NCBI GenBank assembly: GCA_040768665.1
Contig: JAXGMN010000019.1
Span: 177,012-241,011 of the forward strand
Reading direction: 5' to 3'
DNA from: JABWBD01 sp040768665
GTDB lineage: Bacteria; Planctomycetota; Planctomycetia; Pirellulales; Thermoguttaceae
Length of the DNA stretch: 64,000 nucleotides
The position numbers and the translations under genes were made by a program. This document shows positions 8,721 to 20,045 of the stretch, one piece after another. Position 1 is the stretch's first letter. Each line of letters begins with the position of its first letter. A model generated the notes under the pieces. It worked only from the letters and a program-made list of their open reading frames with translations. It made no database searches and was not told the DNA's origin.

Positions 8721-11661
8721 CTACCTCGCCGGCACAACTGGACGGAGCGCGTGCTCAAAAAACGCGTAGATCTGTGCATTCGACTCTTCGTTGGGCGAAT
8801 GTTCCGGCCGGTTCGTCATGCCGACGCGGTTGGAATACCCGAGCAGCCGGTTGATGGCAATCGTGTGGTTCAGCGGGATCCAGCGCTTCGGTGGGTCCTC
8901 CGAGCCGCCGGAGACAAGAAATGGCCGCGGGGCCATCAGGGCGTGCAGCTCGTGGAGATCGCGGCCCTCGGCCACCAGGCGAGGATAGAGGCCGCGAGCG
9001 GGATTGTCGGGAGTGATCACGGCGCGTTTCCGCCAGGGGCGCGGGTGATAGCCAAGGTACCGACACGGTGTTCCCGGGCTGCTGACGCTTGGTCGCTCTT
9101 CGTCGAAGACAATGCCGGGATCGGAACGTAAACGGCGCAGGCAAACTTGTCGAACAGCAGGATGCGAACATCGCCCACTTGCCGCCGAAGGAATGTCCGA
9201 CGATCCCGATCCGCTCCGGGTCGACCTCGGGTCGGGCCGCCAGAACGTACCAGGCGTTTGCGGCGGCGTAGGCGAGCATCGACAGCGGCTGCACGCGGGC
9301 GTTGTCCAGCCCGGGGTAGTAGAGCGAGTAAGTCTTGGCCTGCGTCGCTTCGGTCGTTCCGATCGAAAGGGCGACGAATCCTCGCCGGGCGAGCTGGTAG
9401 GCGAAGTCGCGGTTGGCGTTGCCCAGGCCGATGGCAGTCTCCGGCTCATAATAGACGGTGACGACCGCGGGGCGGCGTCCGTCGCCGTCAGGGATCAGGA
9501 GATAGCCGGTCGTGAACTCCTGCGGCGTCCAACGAAAGCGGACGCGTAGCTGGTCGAAATTGTCGCGGCGCTCGGTTCCGAGAACTTCGACCTCCGGCTG
9601 CGTGATCAGCGGCGGCCAGTGGCCCATGAGGTCGTGCCACTGGCTGAGGATTTCCTGGCGCCGCCGCTGCCAGTCGTCCGGCGAGCGGACGGGAGTTCCA
9701 TCGGCAAACTCAAGCGGCGAGCGATAGTCGCCGGTCTGGCCGGCCCACTCGGCCGGGGGCGTGAAATAGCGGGAAATCTTGTCCCATGCGTCGGCGGCGG
9801 GGAAAAGCTTGCCGATCGCTTCGAGCAACGCATCGGCCTCGATCGCATGGCCCGTATCGTTCGGGTGCATGCCGTCCAGGAGCAGATCGTCGACCGAGCG
9901 GCCTTCCGCCCGGCCGTAGTCCGTGAACATCTGAAAGCTGTCGACCAGCGGCACGTTGTTGCGGGCCGCGACCTGCCGCATCCGCTCGGCATAGTCCTTG
10001 AGCAGGAAGCTGAATCCTTCCGGATCGTCCGGCTTGTAGGGCGGTTTCCCGTACAGCTCCTGGAGCTTGTCCGTCCAGCGGACCGGGTTGGGAGTCATGA
10101 GGATAACCTTGCCGCCCTGAACCTGGATCCGCTTGACGAACTCCTCCAGGTTCCGCTCATACTCGTCGATCGGCACGCGCGGCTCGGTGGCCCCTTTCCA
10201 GACGTCGATCGCCGAGTCGTTGATCCCAAGCTGAATGATCACCAGATCGGGTTGGTGAGCCAGCACGTCCTTTTCGAAGCGGGCCGCGGCGGATCGCGTG
10301 TTGTCGGATCCGACCCCGGCGTTGATCACCTCGACGTTTCGCCCCATATCGGTCAGGTCCCATTCCAAAAGCATCGGATAGATGATCAGGGACCCCCGGG
10401 GGGCCGTGGTCGAGGAGCCAAAGGCGACAATCTTCAGCGGTTTGCCGACCGGTGACTCCGGCCGTTTGAGCAGGCTCTCCTCGTCGACGCGGATGATGTT
10501 CTTCACCCACTGGCGGCCGGCGACAAAGCTGACCCAGATTTCGCCCGGCCTTCGCTCGAACATCTGCGGATAGCAGAGCCGTGGGCCGCGCGCGACCGTC
10601 ACCGGCTCGGACCAGGTCTGTCCCTCGTCTTCCGACAGGGCGACCTGGAGCGAGTTGCGCCAGTTCTGCGCGGGCAGCTCAGTTCCCTGGCTATGGGGTT
10701 TTTCGCCGGGCTTCAGTTCGGCGAGGGGCCGCATTTCAGCGCCTGCCGGCAATGGATTCCAAACCAGGGCGAGCCGGCCGCTGGCCAGCCGCAGCAGAAA
10801 TCCGGGTGCGGTGGAAGCCGGGATCCCGGTCGGCTCGACCTGCTGCCAGGTTCGTCCACCATCGGAAGACACCGCTCGCCAGAAGCGGTCGCGCGGCGTT
10901 CGCATGAGCATCATCAGGCGGCCGTCCTTGAGTTCGGCGAGGGTGCCCTCGAAAACGCCGTCATGGTGGCCATGCCCTCCGATGTCGATGAGATTGCTCC
11001 GCTGCCAGGTCTTCCCGTCGTCGGCCGACACCCAGGTGTATTGGCAGTGTCGTCCGGGATTGGGCACGTACTGCTGGATCGGCACAACGATTTCGCCCGT
11101 GCTCGTCTGGATGATGTCGTTGAGCGACCCGCAGTAGCCGTCGGCGATCATTTGGCGATCGACCCAGGTCTTGCCTTCATCGAGGCTCCGGATCGACCAG
11201 ACGGTGAGCTTCGGGTCGACCGCCTCGCCGGTCTCGTCGTCCCAGGCCCAGTGCATGTTCTCGAAATCGCGGTAGATCCAGAGGATGACTCCGCTTTTGG
11301 TCTTCAGGGCGATCTGGCACTCGTAGTCTTTCGTGAGCCTCCCCGGGCCCTCGCCGTCGTACATGGCGGCGATCCGTTGCCACGACTTGCCGTCGTCGGT
11401 GCTGACTTCGACGGTACCGCCGTCGTCGCTGGCCAGACTCATCAAGCGACCGTCGTCCAACGGGATGAACGAACCGGCCGCTCGTCCTTGCATGACAAAC
11501 CCACACCGCGGGCTGAGACGGTAGCCGAGCTCGCGCCACGACGGGCTGGCTGAACCGGCATCCCGCTCCGGGAACAGCAAGACCGCCAGAATGAGGAGGA
11601 AACGTTTCGACAGGTTCATTGGCGGCAATCGGAAGAGGCTGTTTCGTTGAGTTTTCTTCAT
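8721..11661 (-). pseudogene. Sialidase (BNR) - SGNH esterase - alpha/beta hydrolase fusion, one frameshift near the end
   Basis: ATG 11661 has an AAGGAG site upstream and a signal peptide with core FLLILAVLLFPERD. Residues about 40-385 form a BNR beta-propeller with Asp-box motifs (STDDGKSW, SADDGKTW, SSDGGRTW, SEDEGQTW). Residues about 390-610 are an SGNH hydrolase with block I FGSSTTAPRG, block III LGIND and the catalytic DGMHPNDTGH. Residues about 640-960 start an alpha/beta hydrolase of acetyl-xylan-esterase type with nucleophile elbow GHSFGGKW. After about base 9130 the frame shifts; the other frame carries the expected C-terminus (HALMAPRPFLVSGGSEDPPK) and stops at 8721. The domain set suggests removal of acyl groups and a terminal sugar from the same glycan. 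With one base corrected it would be about 980 residues, so an assembly error is plausible. Confidence 0.75.
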
Positions 11662-11674
11662 CCTGTTGTCTCCT

Positions 11675-14440
11675 TCAACGTGTTGTCGAGAGCACTCGGG
11701 GCAATGCTTCCACAGCCTTTTTTCTCGTTTCTTCCAGTTCTCGCCACGAACGGCTGTAGTCCTGGAAATCCCGTACCACCGGGCGGATCATCGCCTCGAT
11801 CTGACGCTGGGCTTCGTCGTGGCTTGCACCGCGGGCTTCGATCGCGTCGCGGAGCATGAAGAACAACTGGCAGTCCTCCAGCCCCTCTCGCTCGGCTTCG
11901 TAGCGGAGCGAACTGTCGGCAATGAATCGCTCGGAGGGCCAGCAGATGTACTGATCGCCCGGAGAGCCGAGACTCGTCAGCGGGATGTGCCAATGGTTCA
12001 GGGCCCAGTGGAGATAGCCGGTGGTGTCGTAGAGGGCATTGAGCCAATGGAGCACTCGCGACTTGACCGCGTGGCTGTCGATCATGCGGTTCGGATAGCG
12101 GCCCTGCGGCACCCAGGCCACGTAGAACCAGAGTTCGTTGCCGGCGCGTTGGAGCGATCGGTACTCTAAAAGCCACTTCTCGAGATAGTTGAGCTGCGGA
12201 ACGAAGATTTCCAGCGAGCCGTCGAGATCGGGGATGTGAATGGCGTCGATCCGCGGCAACCGGGGGGCGGCCCGCCGGACTCGCGCCGCGAGCTCCACGT
12301 AGCTCTCGCGATTTTGCGGGATCGGCTCGTCGGCCACGTGCACGGCGAACCGGTCGAGAAGGCCCGACTCGCCGATGTGTTGCTCGATGGCCGGCAGGAG
12401 CTCGACGGCGTCGATCGATTCGGCCTCGCCGGTGTCGAGCCGGCGCACGTGGTGACGGTGGCAGGACATCGTCGGGCAGAGCCAGTCGCTTGTGGTACGC
12501 GAGCCCTGGTGGGAAATCAGGAAGAGCCAATCCTCCGCCTCGCTGCGGAAAGTCTCCACAAACCGGTCGAAGTCGCGGAAGTCGTGGCGGAGAGTCCCGT
12601 CGTTCGTCCGCCAGGAGCGGACCAGGCTCCATGGCACGGTCACGGCATTCTGGTGGTGAGCCCGCATCAGCCGTGCAAGGCAGGCGAGTGCCCGCCAGCC
12701 GTCTTCGGATGTCTTTGCCACGCCGAACTCCTTGCAGGGCGCGTCCCAGGAGAACCAGTAGACGAACTTCAGTTGCATCTTCTCAGGCAAGGCGAGCGGT
12801 GCCACGCGGACCGCGATGTCCAGCGCTTTGCTGCCCGAGGCACACTGCAAGTGCAGGCGCCCGCGATAGAGCCCCGGCTCCGCGTCGCGCGGCGCCGTGA
12901 CGCGGATGTAGATCGGCTGCACCTGTCCGGGCGGAAGGTCGCGCGAGCGGGCATCGCTCAGTTGATCGGGATACTCCGACGGCGCGGTCCAGACGAGTTC
13001 CTCGCGAGGCGTCGCCCGCGAATTGTTCTCAATCTTCACGTAATCGACAAAGTGATATGCCAGCCACCGCGAGGCGATGGTTGCATTACTTTGTTGGTGC
13101 ACAAGCGGCTCGAAGGCGACGCGAACGCTTGGGAGGTTTTCCCGCGGCTTGAGCACCACTTGAAATCCCTTGGCCTGGCCTCGCAGCAACAACAGCTCCG
13201 GCGCGGGCCGGCCGTCGGGCGGGGGCTCTGCGTCGCGAGATAGCTGCTCCGTGGCGGCAGCAGTCCAAAGCTCGCCCGGGAGGACGCCCACGGCTGGGCG
13301 AGCCGGTTGGACGTCGGCCCAGGCGACCTCGCTCGAATTGCCCGCCCCGTCCTCGCAGCGGACGCCCAGTTTGCTCGCTTCGGCCGGCATCGCTATCTGC
13401 CGCGCGATCCAGGGTTCCGTGCAATACAGCGGCCTGGCCGTCTGGTAGAGCTCGTTCACGTCGACGGTGGCCAGGTGGACCGGCTTGTCACCACCGGACG
13501 CAGGCAAGCAGATGTGGATGCGGCGGACGTCGTCATCGAGCACGTGGGGCGACCACGACCACTGCGTTTTGCCGTCTGCCGTCCGCTCCACTTCGAACCA
13601 TCCGGGCCGCGGCGGCTGCCGATCGGCGACGGTGGCCTGGTAACTGGGCCCCAGCAGCGAGCGGCGGCCGTCGGCATCGACCGCCACGGCGGCCACGCGG
13701 TAGGTCTTGCCGTTTTCCAGCGAAGACAGGGTGGCTTCTCCGGAATGGGCGTCGGCAACGGCCGCCGGCAAGACGCTATCGAGATTCGCGGTTTGGGTCT
13801 CGTCGCATACGATGAGAAGATGAACGACCGCCTCGCCCAAGGTGGCGGGATCCCAGCGGACCGTCAGACAGCCCTCGCCGCCGTCCGGGGTCGCCGCGTG
13901 CAAAGCGGGGGCTTGCGGCGGAGAACCTTCCGTCGGAATCCGCTCGAACTGGATGTCGTCGAACCAGACGGTGCCGTCGTTCGGCTCGGTGGTGATCAGA
14001 TCGAAATGAACGGAGCGGGTTCCGGGGGGCGCTTCGAGCGTCTTTTCGAACCATTGCCAGTCTTGAGTTCCCGAGATCTCGACGGCCCAGTCGCCCCGCA
14101 TCCATTTCTGCTTGCCGTCGATCCATTCGGCGAGGACGCCCGCTTTGCCCCGCTGGAGACCGTCGGACTTGATCCAGCCGGTGACCCGATATTGCCCCGG
14201 ATAGGCCGGCATGACCTGCATGGCGAGGCCTCGCTTGCCCTGGCCGGCGATTTTCAGGGCGTTTGAGCCATCGCGGCCCTCACCCGCGGCAATGGTAATC
14301 TCACTCAAGCCGCCATCCTTCGGCTGGGCATACCACGGGTGCCGAGGGTTCCAGCCCTCGATCCCTTGCTCGAAGTTGCCATTGGTCAACAAGGCGGGTG
14401 AGACTGCGACGACGGCAGCAGAGATCCAAGCAGGAAGCAT
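11675..14440 (-). CDS. DUF4091 / GH123-like secreted glycosidase
   Basis: A 921-residue exported protein. It opens with a short signal peptide and a carbohydrate-binding module (LLTNGNFEQGIEGWN, then YRVTGWIKSDGL and VWFDDIQFERI, about residues 18-165), then fibronectin-like segments (about 175-370). The region from about 390 has the GH123 N-terminal sandwich, and the C-terminal half is a DUF4091-type TIM barrel ending in a helical tail. The acidic pair in HVADEPIPQNRESY matches the Asp-Glu pair used by GH123 N-acetylgalactosaminidases for substrate-assisted catalysis; activity on a GalNAc-type glycan is inferred from that. The stop lies 13 bases before the sialidase-fusion start, which suggests one transcript. 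No frame disturbance is visible. Confidence 0.8.
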   Translation of the reverse strand: MLPAWISAAVVAVSPALLTNGNFEQGIEGWNPRHPWYAQPKDGGLSEITIAAGEGRDGSNALKIAGQGKRGLAMQVMPAYPGQYRVTGWIKSDGLQRGKAGVLAEWIDGKQKWMRGDWAVEISGTQDWQWFEKTLEAPPGTRSVHFDLITTEPNDGTVWFDDIQFERIPTEGSPPQAPALHAATPDGGEGCLTVRWDPATLGEAVVHLLIVCDETQTANLDSVLPAAVADAHSGEATLSSLENGKTYRVAAVAVDADGRRSLLGPSYQATVADRQPPRPGWFEVERTADGKTQWSWSPHVLDDDVRRIHICLPASGGDKPVHLATVDVNELYQTARPLYCTEPWIARQIAMPAEASKLGVRCEDGAGNSSEVAWADVQPARPAVGVLPGELWTAAATEQLSRDAEPPPDGRPAPELLLLRGQAKGFQVVLKPRENLPSVRVAFEPLVHQQSNATIASRWLAYHFVDYVKIENNSRATPREELVWTAPSEYPDQLSDARSRDLPPGQVQPIYIRVTAPRDAEPGLYRGRLHLQCASGSKALDIAVRVAPLALPEKMQLKFVYWFSWDAPCKEFGVAKTSEDGWRALACLARLMRAHHQNAVTVPWSLVRSWRTNDGTLRHDFRDFDRFVETFRSEAEDWLFLISHQGSRTTSDWLCPTMSCHRHHVRRLDTGEAESIDAVELLPAIEQHIGESGLLDRFAVHVADEPIPQNRESYVELAARVRRAAPRLPRIDAIHIPDLDGSLEIFVPQLNYLEKWLLEYRSLQRAGNELWFYVAWVPQGRYPNRMIDSHAVKSRVLHWLNALYDTTGYLHWALNHWHIPLTSLGSPGDQYICWPSERFIADSSLRYEAEREGLEDCQLFFMLRDAIEARGASHDEAQRQIEAMIRPVVRDFQDYSRSWRELEETRKKAVEALPRVLSTTR

Positions 14441-14755
14441 GGGAATCGACCTCGCGTGGTGATTTGAAAGCTTGGACAGAACGGCACAGGCACGTCTGCC
14501 GGGAAAGGCGCGGCACGATATCGCCGGGGACTGGAATTCGACCTATCCCCTTTGCGGCTCTATCCCCTTGCGGTTCGCGCAGTATACAAGAACGCCTCGT
14601 ATTGGGCAAAAATCTGCCGGATCGAGCCACGCGTGGTTGCCTTTTCCAGATTCGCTTCGGCGGGTACCTGCGGAGCAAAGACGTCCCACAACCGAATGCC
14701 GTCGTCCACTCGCTTCCCCGTAAGCCGCTCAGCCAGAGCGTCGGTCGTCAAAGCG

Positions 14756-15904
14756 TCAGAAGGCCACGCGGTAGCACCGGTCGTCGTCGCCCAGCAAGGT
14801 CTCGTTGGGATCCACCTTTAAATACGGGGCGATCGAGGTGAAATCCGCGTTGCCAGGTACGCGCCCAAAGCCTGAATGCGTCGCTCGTCCCATGAATGCT
14901 CGCCGGGGAAGAGCTTTGCTTGAAACGCTTTCTCCGCATCCAGACTGCGGTAGACGTCGCGGACCTCGCGCGAAACCTGGTAGAACAAGTCCTGGCCGAA
15001 GAGCGTGTCGAGCGAGCCCATGAAAATGAACAGCGGCCGCGGCGCAAAACAGCCCAACAACTGCCACATCTCCAACTTCGCCGAGGATGCCGGAAGAATG
15101 TTGCAGTGGCAATGCTTCTTCTCCTTGCGAGCGACGTACTCGAAAGTGCTCGGATATCCGGAGGAGGAAAGCACCGCCAGTTCCGGACAAAGAGCGGCCA
15201 GGAAGAGGGTCAACGTGCCGCCGCCCGAGTTTCCGATGGCAGCCATGCGCGGCAAGCCGACCGTCGGCTGTCGGCTCGCCCACTTCACCCAGCCGAGCGT
15301 TTCCATGACGATCAGTCCTTGCACGCTCAGACCGCAGGCAAACGGCTTGACGCAGTCGCGGTGGCCCATCGGCTCCCGCTCGCCCTGGCCGATATTGTCG
15401 GGAACAAGAACCATCGCTCCGCGGCGTGCAATGCCGGGCCATCTGCTGGCATCCGGCGGCCAGCTTGCAGCCCTTGCCGTGTCCGCAGCATTGGATCACC
15501 AGGGGCAATGGCCGGCCGGCGCTTCGTCGGGCCGATAGACGAGTGCTTGCCGCCACGCCCGGCCACGACGTCGCTTTCAACAGCTCCATCCGGCCGCTGT
15601 CGAACGGCGTTCAGCGCATTTCACCTGCACGGATTTCTTCTGGGATCCAGTCGTCGTGGATTCCCAACACGACTTCGCCGCCTCGACAATGGCCTGTCGA
15701 TCCTCAAGGCGAGCCGGATCACGACGCGGTCGGCGCAGCCGCGCTTCGGCGAATCGCCGGTCGTACTGCTCGAACAGGTCGGGTCGTCGCGCCTCGCGGC
15801 TTTGGGGCCGCGGGCGTTTGCCCCAAACAGACCAGGCCATCCCGAGCCATCAGGCTCCTGCCGCTTGCCAGGGCCATGGAATTCAGCAGATCGCGGCGAT
15901 TCAT
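14756..15904 (-). pseudogene. Alpha/beta hydrolase (acetylxylan-esterase-like), frameshifted
   Basis: ATG 15904, after a GAGGG site, starts a Tat-like leader (MNRRDLLNSMALASG). Segments in three frames then join: YDRRFAEARLRRPRR near 15760, VLVPDNIGQGEREPMGHRDC near 15400, the nucleophile elbow AAIGNSGGGTLTLFLAAL near 15240, APRPLFIFMGSLDTLFGQDLF near 15030, and the terminus YLKVDPNETLLGDDDRCYRVAF. The length of about 382 codons suits a dienelactone-hydrolase or acetylxylan-esterase relative; Ser of GNSGG and a His in EHSWDERR are the likely catalytic residues. At least four frame changes argue for a pseudogene or poor local sequence. The upstream flank is the 3' half of repeat B followed by the group II intron. 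Confidence 0.65.
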
Positions 15905-16027
15905 TCGATTGGTCCCTCTTTGATGTGTTTTGGCGTCAAAGACGTTGGCCGAAACCATGGACCTGTCCCCCTCTCTTCCGCCTCTGACCGGGTGGCCCTG
16001 GGGATTGCTCCCCCAGGGCTCCCACAG

Positions 16028-16065
16028 ATCCGTACGTGCTCGCATTAGAGTATACGGTTCCTCAG
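16028..16065 (-). ncRNA. Group II intron domain V (catalytic RNA)
   Basis: On the minus strand GAGGAACCGTATAC pairs with the GTACGG side of the hairpin in the typical domain V layout. A perfect GC-rich hairpin (arms GCCCTGGGG and CCCCAGGGC, about 15994-16018) follows as domain VI. The AGC triad appears as AAC, which may mean reduced or lost splicing. Confidence 0.6.
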
Positions 16066-16067
16066 AA

Positions 16068-17277
16068 TCATGTCTTACGTGCTTCCCTGGTGGTAGATTC
16101 GGCAAGGGGAGCGGGTGCTGTTCGTCGCGCGAACTTTGCCCAGGTCATTTTGCGTTCACGGTTCCGGCGGTTGAGCCACTTTCGCCAGGCTCGTCGCACT
16201 CCGTGGCGGAAGTTGTTCAGCATCTGCCCGTTGCCGGTCACGCCGAAATAGGCGTAATGGCCTCGGACCTTCTGGCACAGCTTCTTCCACTGCTCGTGGA
16301 CCGGCCTATGCCGGTGCTTGCGACACCATTGGTAAATCGACTGAACAGACCGCGTCAACCGCCCTGACATCGTCTTCTTCTTCACTTGTCCAGTTGCCCT
16401 TGCGAGACTTGTCCCAGTAATGGGTAAAGCCGAGCAGATCGAACGTGTCCGTCTTTGCGGGCATCGCCTTCACGGCCAGAGTGCGACGGGTGTCGAAAGT
16501 CGACCAACCGCGTCTTGTCCGGGTGAATGGACAGCCCGTATTCGAGAACCGCTCGGCCAGCATCTCCTTGACTTGGAAGCTGCCGCGTCACGATTCGAGA
16601 ACACGATGACGAAATCATCCGCGAACCGGATCGGGCCATGCTGCCCGGCAATCGCGGTTTTGGACGATTTCGAACCACCTGTCCAGTACGTAATGCAGGT
16701 AGACGTTCGCAAAGGATGGGTGAAATACATCCCCTGAGGACTTCCGACTCCGGGTAACTGATGTTCCCGTCCTCCATCACCCCTGCTTTCAACCATTTGC
16801 CGGTCAGGCGTCGCACTACGCCGTCACGTATCCTGTGGCTGACGAGGTCTCGGATATGGGAGTGATCCAGGCATCGAAAAACTTTCGTAAATCGACCTCC
16901 AGGATCCAGCCGCCGCCGATCTGCAGCGTTTCTTTCCGAAGATCCATCGCATCGTGCGGGTTGCCTGGGCCGAAATCCGTACGACCCATCGTGGAAGTCC
17001 TGCTCGTATATCGGCTCCATGAGCATCACGATGGCACGTTGGAGTACCTTTATCTTCGAATGTCGGGATACCGATCGGTCGAGTCTCCGTCCCCGGACCT
17101 TCGAACGTTTTTCCGTCGGACGGGAGAGCCCGGTAGGTCCCCGATTTCACTCCGCTGAAGGAGACCGGCGTTTTCCTCCGTTTTCCCCGTAATTCTTCGC
17201 TGTCTGGCCGTCGACGCCCAGTGCCCCACTTTTCCGTGTGAGGCGAGCGCCTCCTTCAGCCAGTCCATGTCGATCAT
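16068..17277 (-). pseudogene. ltrA: Group II intron reverse transcriptase/maturase, multiply frameshifted
   Basis: The intron-encoded protein can be followed across three frames: MIDMDWLKEALASHGKVG (from 17277), LKSGTYRALPSDG and TETRPIGIPTFEDK (about 17150-17060), MEPIYEQDFHDGSYGFRP (about 17020), TGKWLKAGVMEDGNISYPES (about 16790), the catalytic block RFADDFVIVFSNRD (about 16620), SIHPDKTRLVDF, and the maturase end RGHYAYFGVTGNGQMLNNF (about 16250). The usual YADD is FADD. Length, about 400 codons, is normal. At least four frame changes mean no functional protein, so any remaining mobility would need a helper maturase. Confidence 0.8.
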
Positions 17278-17972
17278 GGGTTCAGCGACGTAGTCCCAAC
17301 TCCGGCGACTGCTCGGCTAGCCTCGCTATCCGTCGCCGTTTCGTGGACACGTCTTGAGTTCCCAGATTGCTGTGCATCTGTCGTTTCCTGATGACGATCC
17401 ATGATTCCGACGTCCCGCTTCCCTTGGGTCCGCTCAGAAGGTGTGTCTTCAGATTCTCCGGTACTATCAGACGCCGTGACTCCCCGTTGTCCTTCTCGGT
17501 TTAATTTCGTTTCTTGCCTGCGATACCACGGCAGCACACGGCCTGGATTTCGCTCCCGACGCCGCCATGCGTTCCCTGCGTCGGGCCTGAGCTTGTTCAC
17601 CCGGCGACTCCATCCCGATATTGCACGTGGAGACATCGGGCCTCCCAAGTTCCCATGGAGCCTCATTTGTCCGTTTGCTCATGTTCACGCGACCCCGGCC
17701 GACGGGCGTTTCTGACCACTCGCGAAACGTCCATGCTGCCCCTGCTCGTTCAACTAGCGTTCCGACTACAGTACTTTCGAGGCTCAGTTGCATGGCTTCC
17801 GAACTCGCTGTCTACGCCTCGCAGTGCAGGTTGCCCGTACACCACGCAAGACTCGCTTCCGGCTGCTGGTCAGGCTTTGCCGGTCGGGACTTTCAATGCC
17901 CGATGAAAGGTTTCCGTCTCAACTTCCTCATAGACATCCCCTCTTTCACGAGCTTCTTGGCGCAATGAACGG

Positions 17973-20045
17973 TTACCCCACGACGACAATTCCGTAGACG
18001 TCGATGGACGGAATCTCGATTGAGGCTCTGCCGCCTTGGCTATCAGCGGAAGCGGACGCTCACCGCCTTCGGGCGTCGCAGCAGCCGAGCCGAACTGCGG
18101 CCGCTCCAAGCGTCTCCCAGTTCCACGCGAAGCGGACTCCGCGGACTTGGGAGCTGCATAGTTCACCAGGTGAAGAGCCAGGCGGTCGTCCGTGGTCCTG
18201 CACGCGCTCATCGCCACGCACGTCGAGCCGTGCAGACGGGCCGTCAGCCGCCCGTCCGACGCTTGCTGAAGGGCGTCGGCCACCGATCGCCACTGCTTGG
18301 GGGCGCGGGAAGCGAGATGCCGACGCGCAGGCTTCGCGGCGGCCGTTTTCAAGCGTGTCGCCTGCCATGCGGATCACCCGGGCTCTTTCAGGTCAGCCAA
18401 CGGACTCGGCTCATAGAGCATCCCGTCCTCGTCCCACACGGCCGCCTCTCCGAGGATCGCCAAGCCGCCGCCCGCCGCGGCAAAGGCCTTGATTCCCTCG
18501 CAGGTTGCGGGGGCCAGATAGGACTGGCCGGCTAAGACCAGCACCGAAGATCCTTGAGACGGTCGAGCATCTCGTCGAACACCGCGCCCCACAAGAACCC
18601 GCCCCGGATCAGAATCTCGGCCGTCGTGGACCGGTCCCAGGAGTTTTGCGGATCGAAGGCCTCCGAAGGAAGCTGTGCAACACGGCCACGTCGCTGACGG
18701 GGACCGCCGAGCCGAGCGATTCGTGTTGGTGCACGAAGTCCAGGTATCGGGCCAGCGCGTCGCGGAGTTCCGGAAGATCGATTCGCACGCCGTCGCCGCC
18801 CCCGAGCGGACGCATGGCTCAATTAGCCCCCGGCACACCGCGGTTGGCCGCCGCCTGGCCACTCTGGAGCTTGACCGTAGGCGATTGAGGTAGAGCGGTT
18901 GACGCTTCGGACGATGTCGCGCCCCACTCCGCCCGCCCAGGTCGTCGAAACCGGCCGGTAGCCACGGCGATCCCGTACTGGTACGCACGGATCTGCGAGA
19001 CGAGGATCGTCGCCGATCATTTCCGGGGAAGCGGAATTCGAGGACCGGGGCCCAGATGCCGTCCGATACCGACAGGCCAGATCGCCCTTCGGCTGGGGCC
19101 GCCTGCCGCCACGGGATATCCCGGATTGGCCATCAGGATCGTCTCGGGGCGCAGGCTCCGCGCGTAGCCGGTGATCTCGCCCGTGAAGTCGGCCAGGCTC
19201 TCGCAACGCCAGCGGATCCAAGCGCGGGTCAGGGGATCTTCCACGCGGGCGTTGGAAGACGGCATAGGCGGCTGCCGCACCCCCGCCAACGTGCCGATGC
19301 CGAACAACTCGCGTGGCTGCCGGTAACGCTGAATCATCCACTGGCGGAAAGCCTCTTCGCAACGAGGGCAGTAGCAGGGCGAGCTGGCACAGTTGTCGAA
19401 GTTGAACCCGTCCAGGCCGGTTTCCTCGACGCCCACGCGCACCGCACGCTTGATGTAATCGCGAAACTCCCGGCTATTGATGCAAGGCGTCCAGCGGAAG
19501 TACTGCTTGCTGTTCCAGGGCAGAGGGCGTCCCATGAGATCGAGCTGGATCCAGTCTTTGGCCGACGGCTCTTCCATCAGGAAGGTCTCGTAATAGATCG
19601 AGCGGAACTGGCAATAGCCGATGACGCGGATGCCGTGCTTGTGCGCCAGTTGAACCAGTTGCGCCGTGCGCTGCTGCTCGGCTCGTTCGTGCTCGAGCCC
19701 AAAGCCTTTGAAAAAATGGGTGACGGCCATAGTCACGCCGACCTTGGCCATCAGCGCAACCAGTTCCTCGTTATGCAGCCGGCCGTACCATTGGTGGAGC
19801 CATTGCGACGAACCGTCGACTGCGCCGGTGATTCCGCCCGCGCGGCGGTTGTGCTCCCAAGGTTCCCAGCCCCACCACGCCCAGTAGAGCGGCGCATCCG
19901 TAGCCCGGCGCTGGGCCTCAGCGAGTTGGGCCCGGGGCAAGGGAGTCGCGGTATCGGCCGGGGCAATCGACAAAATCGATGTGCCCAGCAGTGGAATGCC
20001 GCCAAGCCGCCCCAGAAACTCCCGCCTCGCGATACCATTACCCAT
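17973..20045 (-). pseudogene. Tat-exported glycoside-hydrolase-like protein, frameshifted
   Basis: ATG 20045 starts a Tat-type leader (MGNGIARREFLGRLGGIPLL). The first 340 codons are open and describe a TIM-barrel-like protein: YWAWWGWEPWEHNRR, GVTMAVTHFFKGFG, HKHGIRVIGYCQFRS, TGLDGFNFDNCASS (possible acid residues) and a CYCPRCEEAF zinc-knuckle-like loop. After about 19025 the frame changes several times; later pieces include IDLPELRDALARYLDFVHQH, LAGQSYLAPATCEGIKAFAA (a glutamine-amidotransferase-like trimerisation domain) and the C-terminus IPSIDVYGIVVVG. The stop TAA at 17973 lies within the GTAACC of repeat B. It resembles uncharacterised GHL-type hydrolases with a beta-galactosidase-like trimerisation domain; substrate unknown. 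Confidence 0.6.

Larger units (their letters stand above)
15985..17965 (-). mobile_element. Degenerate group II intron inserted in repeat B
   Basis: The minus strand carries an intron of about 1.98 kb. The 5' end reads TTGCGCCAAGAAGC at 17965, one base away from the usual GTGCG start; the 5' structural domains cover about 17270-17960. A broken reverse-transcriptase frame follows, then domain V and a domain VI hairpin near 15989-16065. The left flank (17966-17976, GTAACCGTTCA) and right flank (from about 15984, AGGCGGAAGAGAGG) are adjacent parts of repeat B, which places the insertion inside that palindrome. Exact ends are uncertain by a few bases. The ORFs on the opposite strand at 17400-18000 are translations of the intron RNA domains, not genes. 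Confidence 0.7.

Noticed and set aside
17401..17997. Overlapping plus-strand ORFs near the group II intron 5' end
   Set aside because: They are translations of intron RNA domains on the opposite strand, a frequent annotation artefact.
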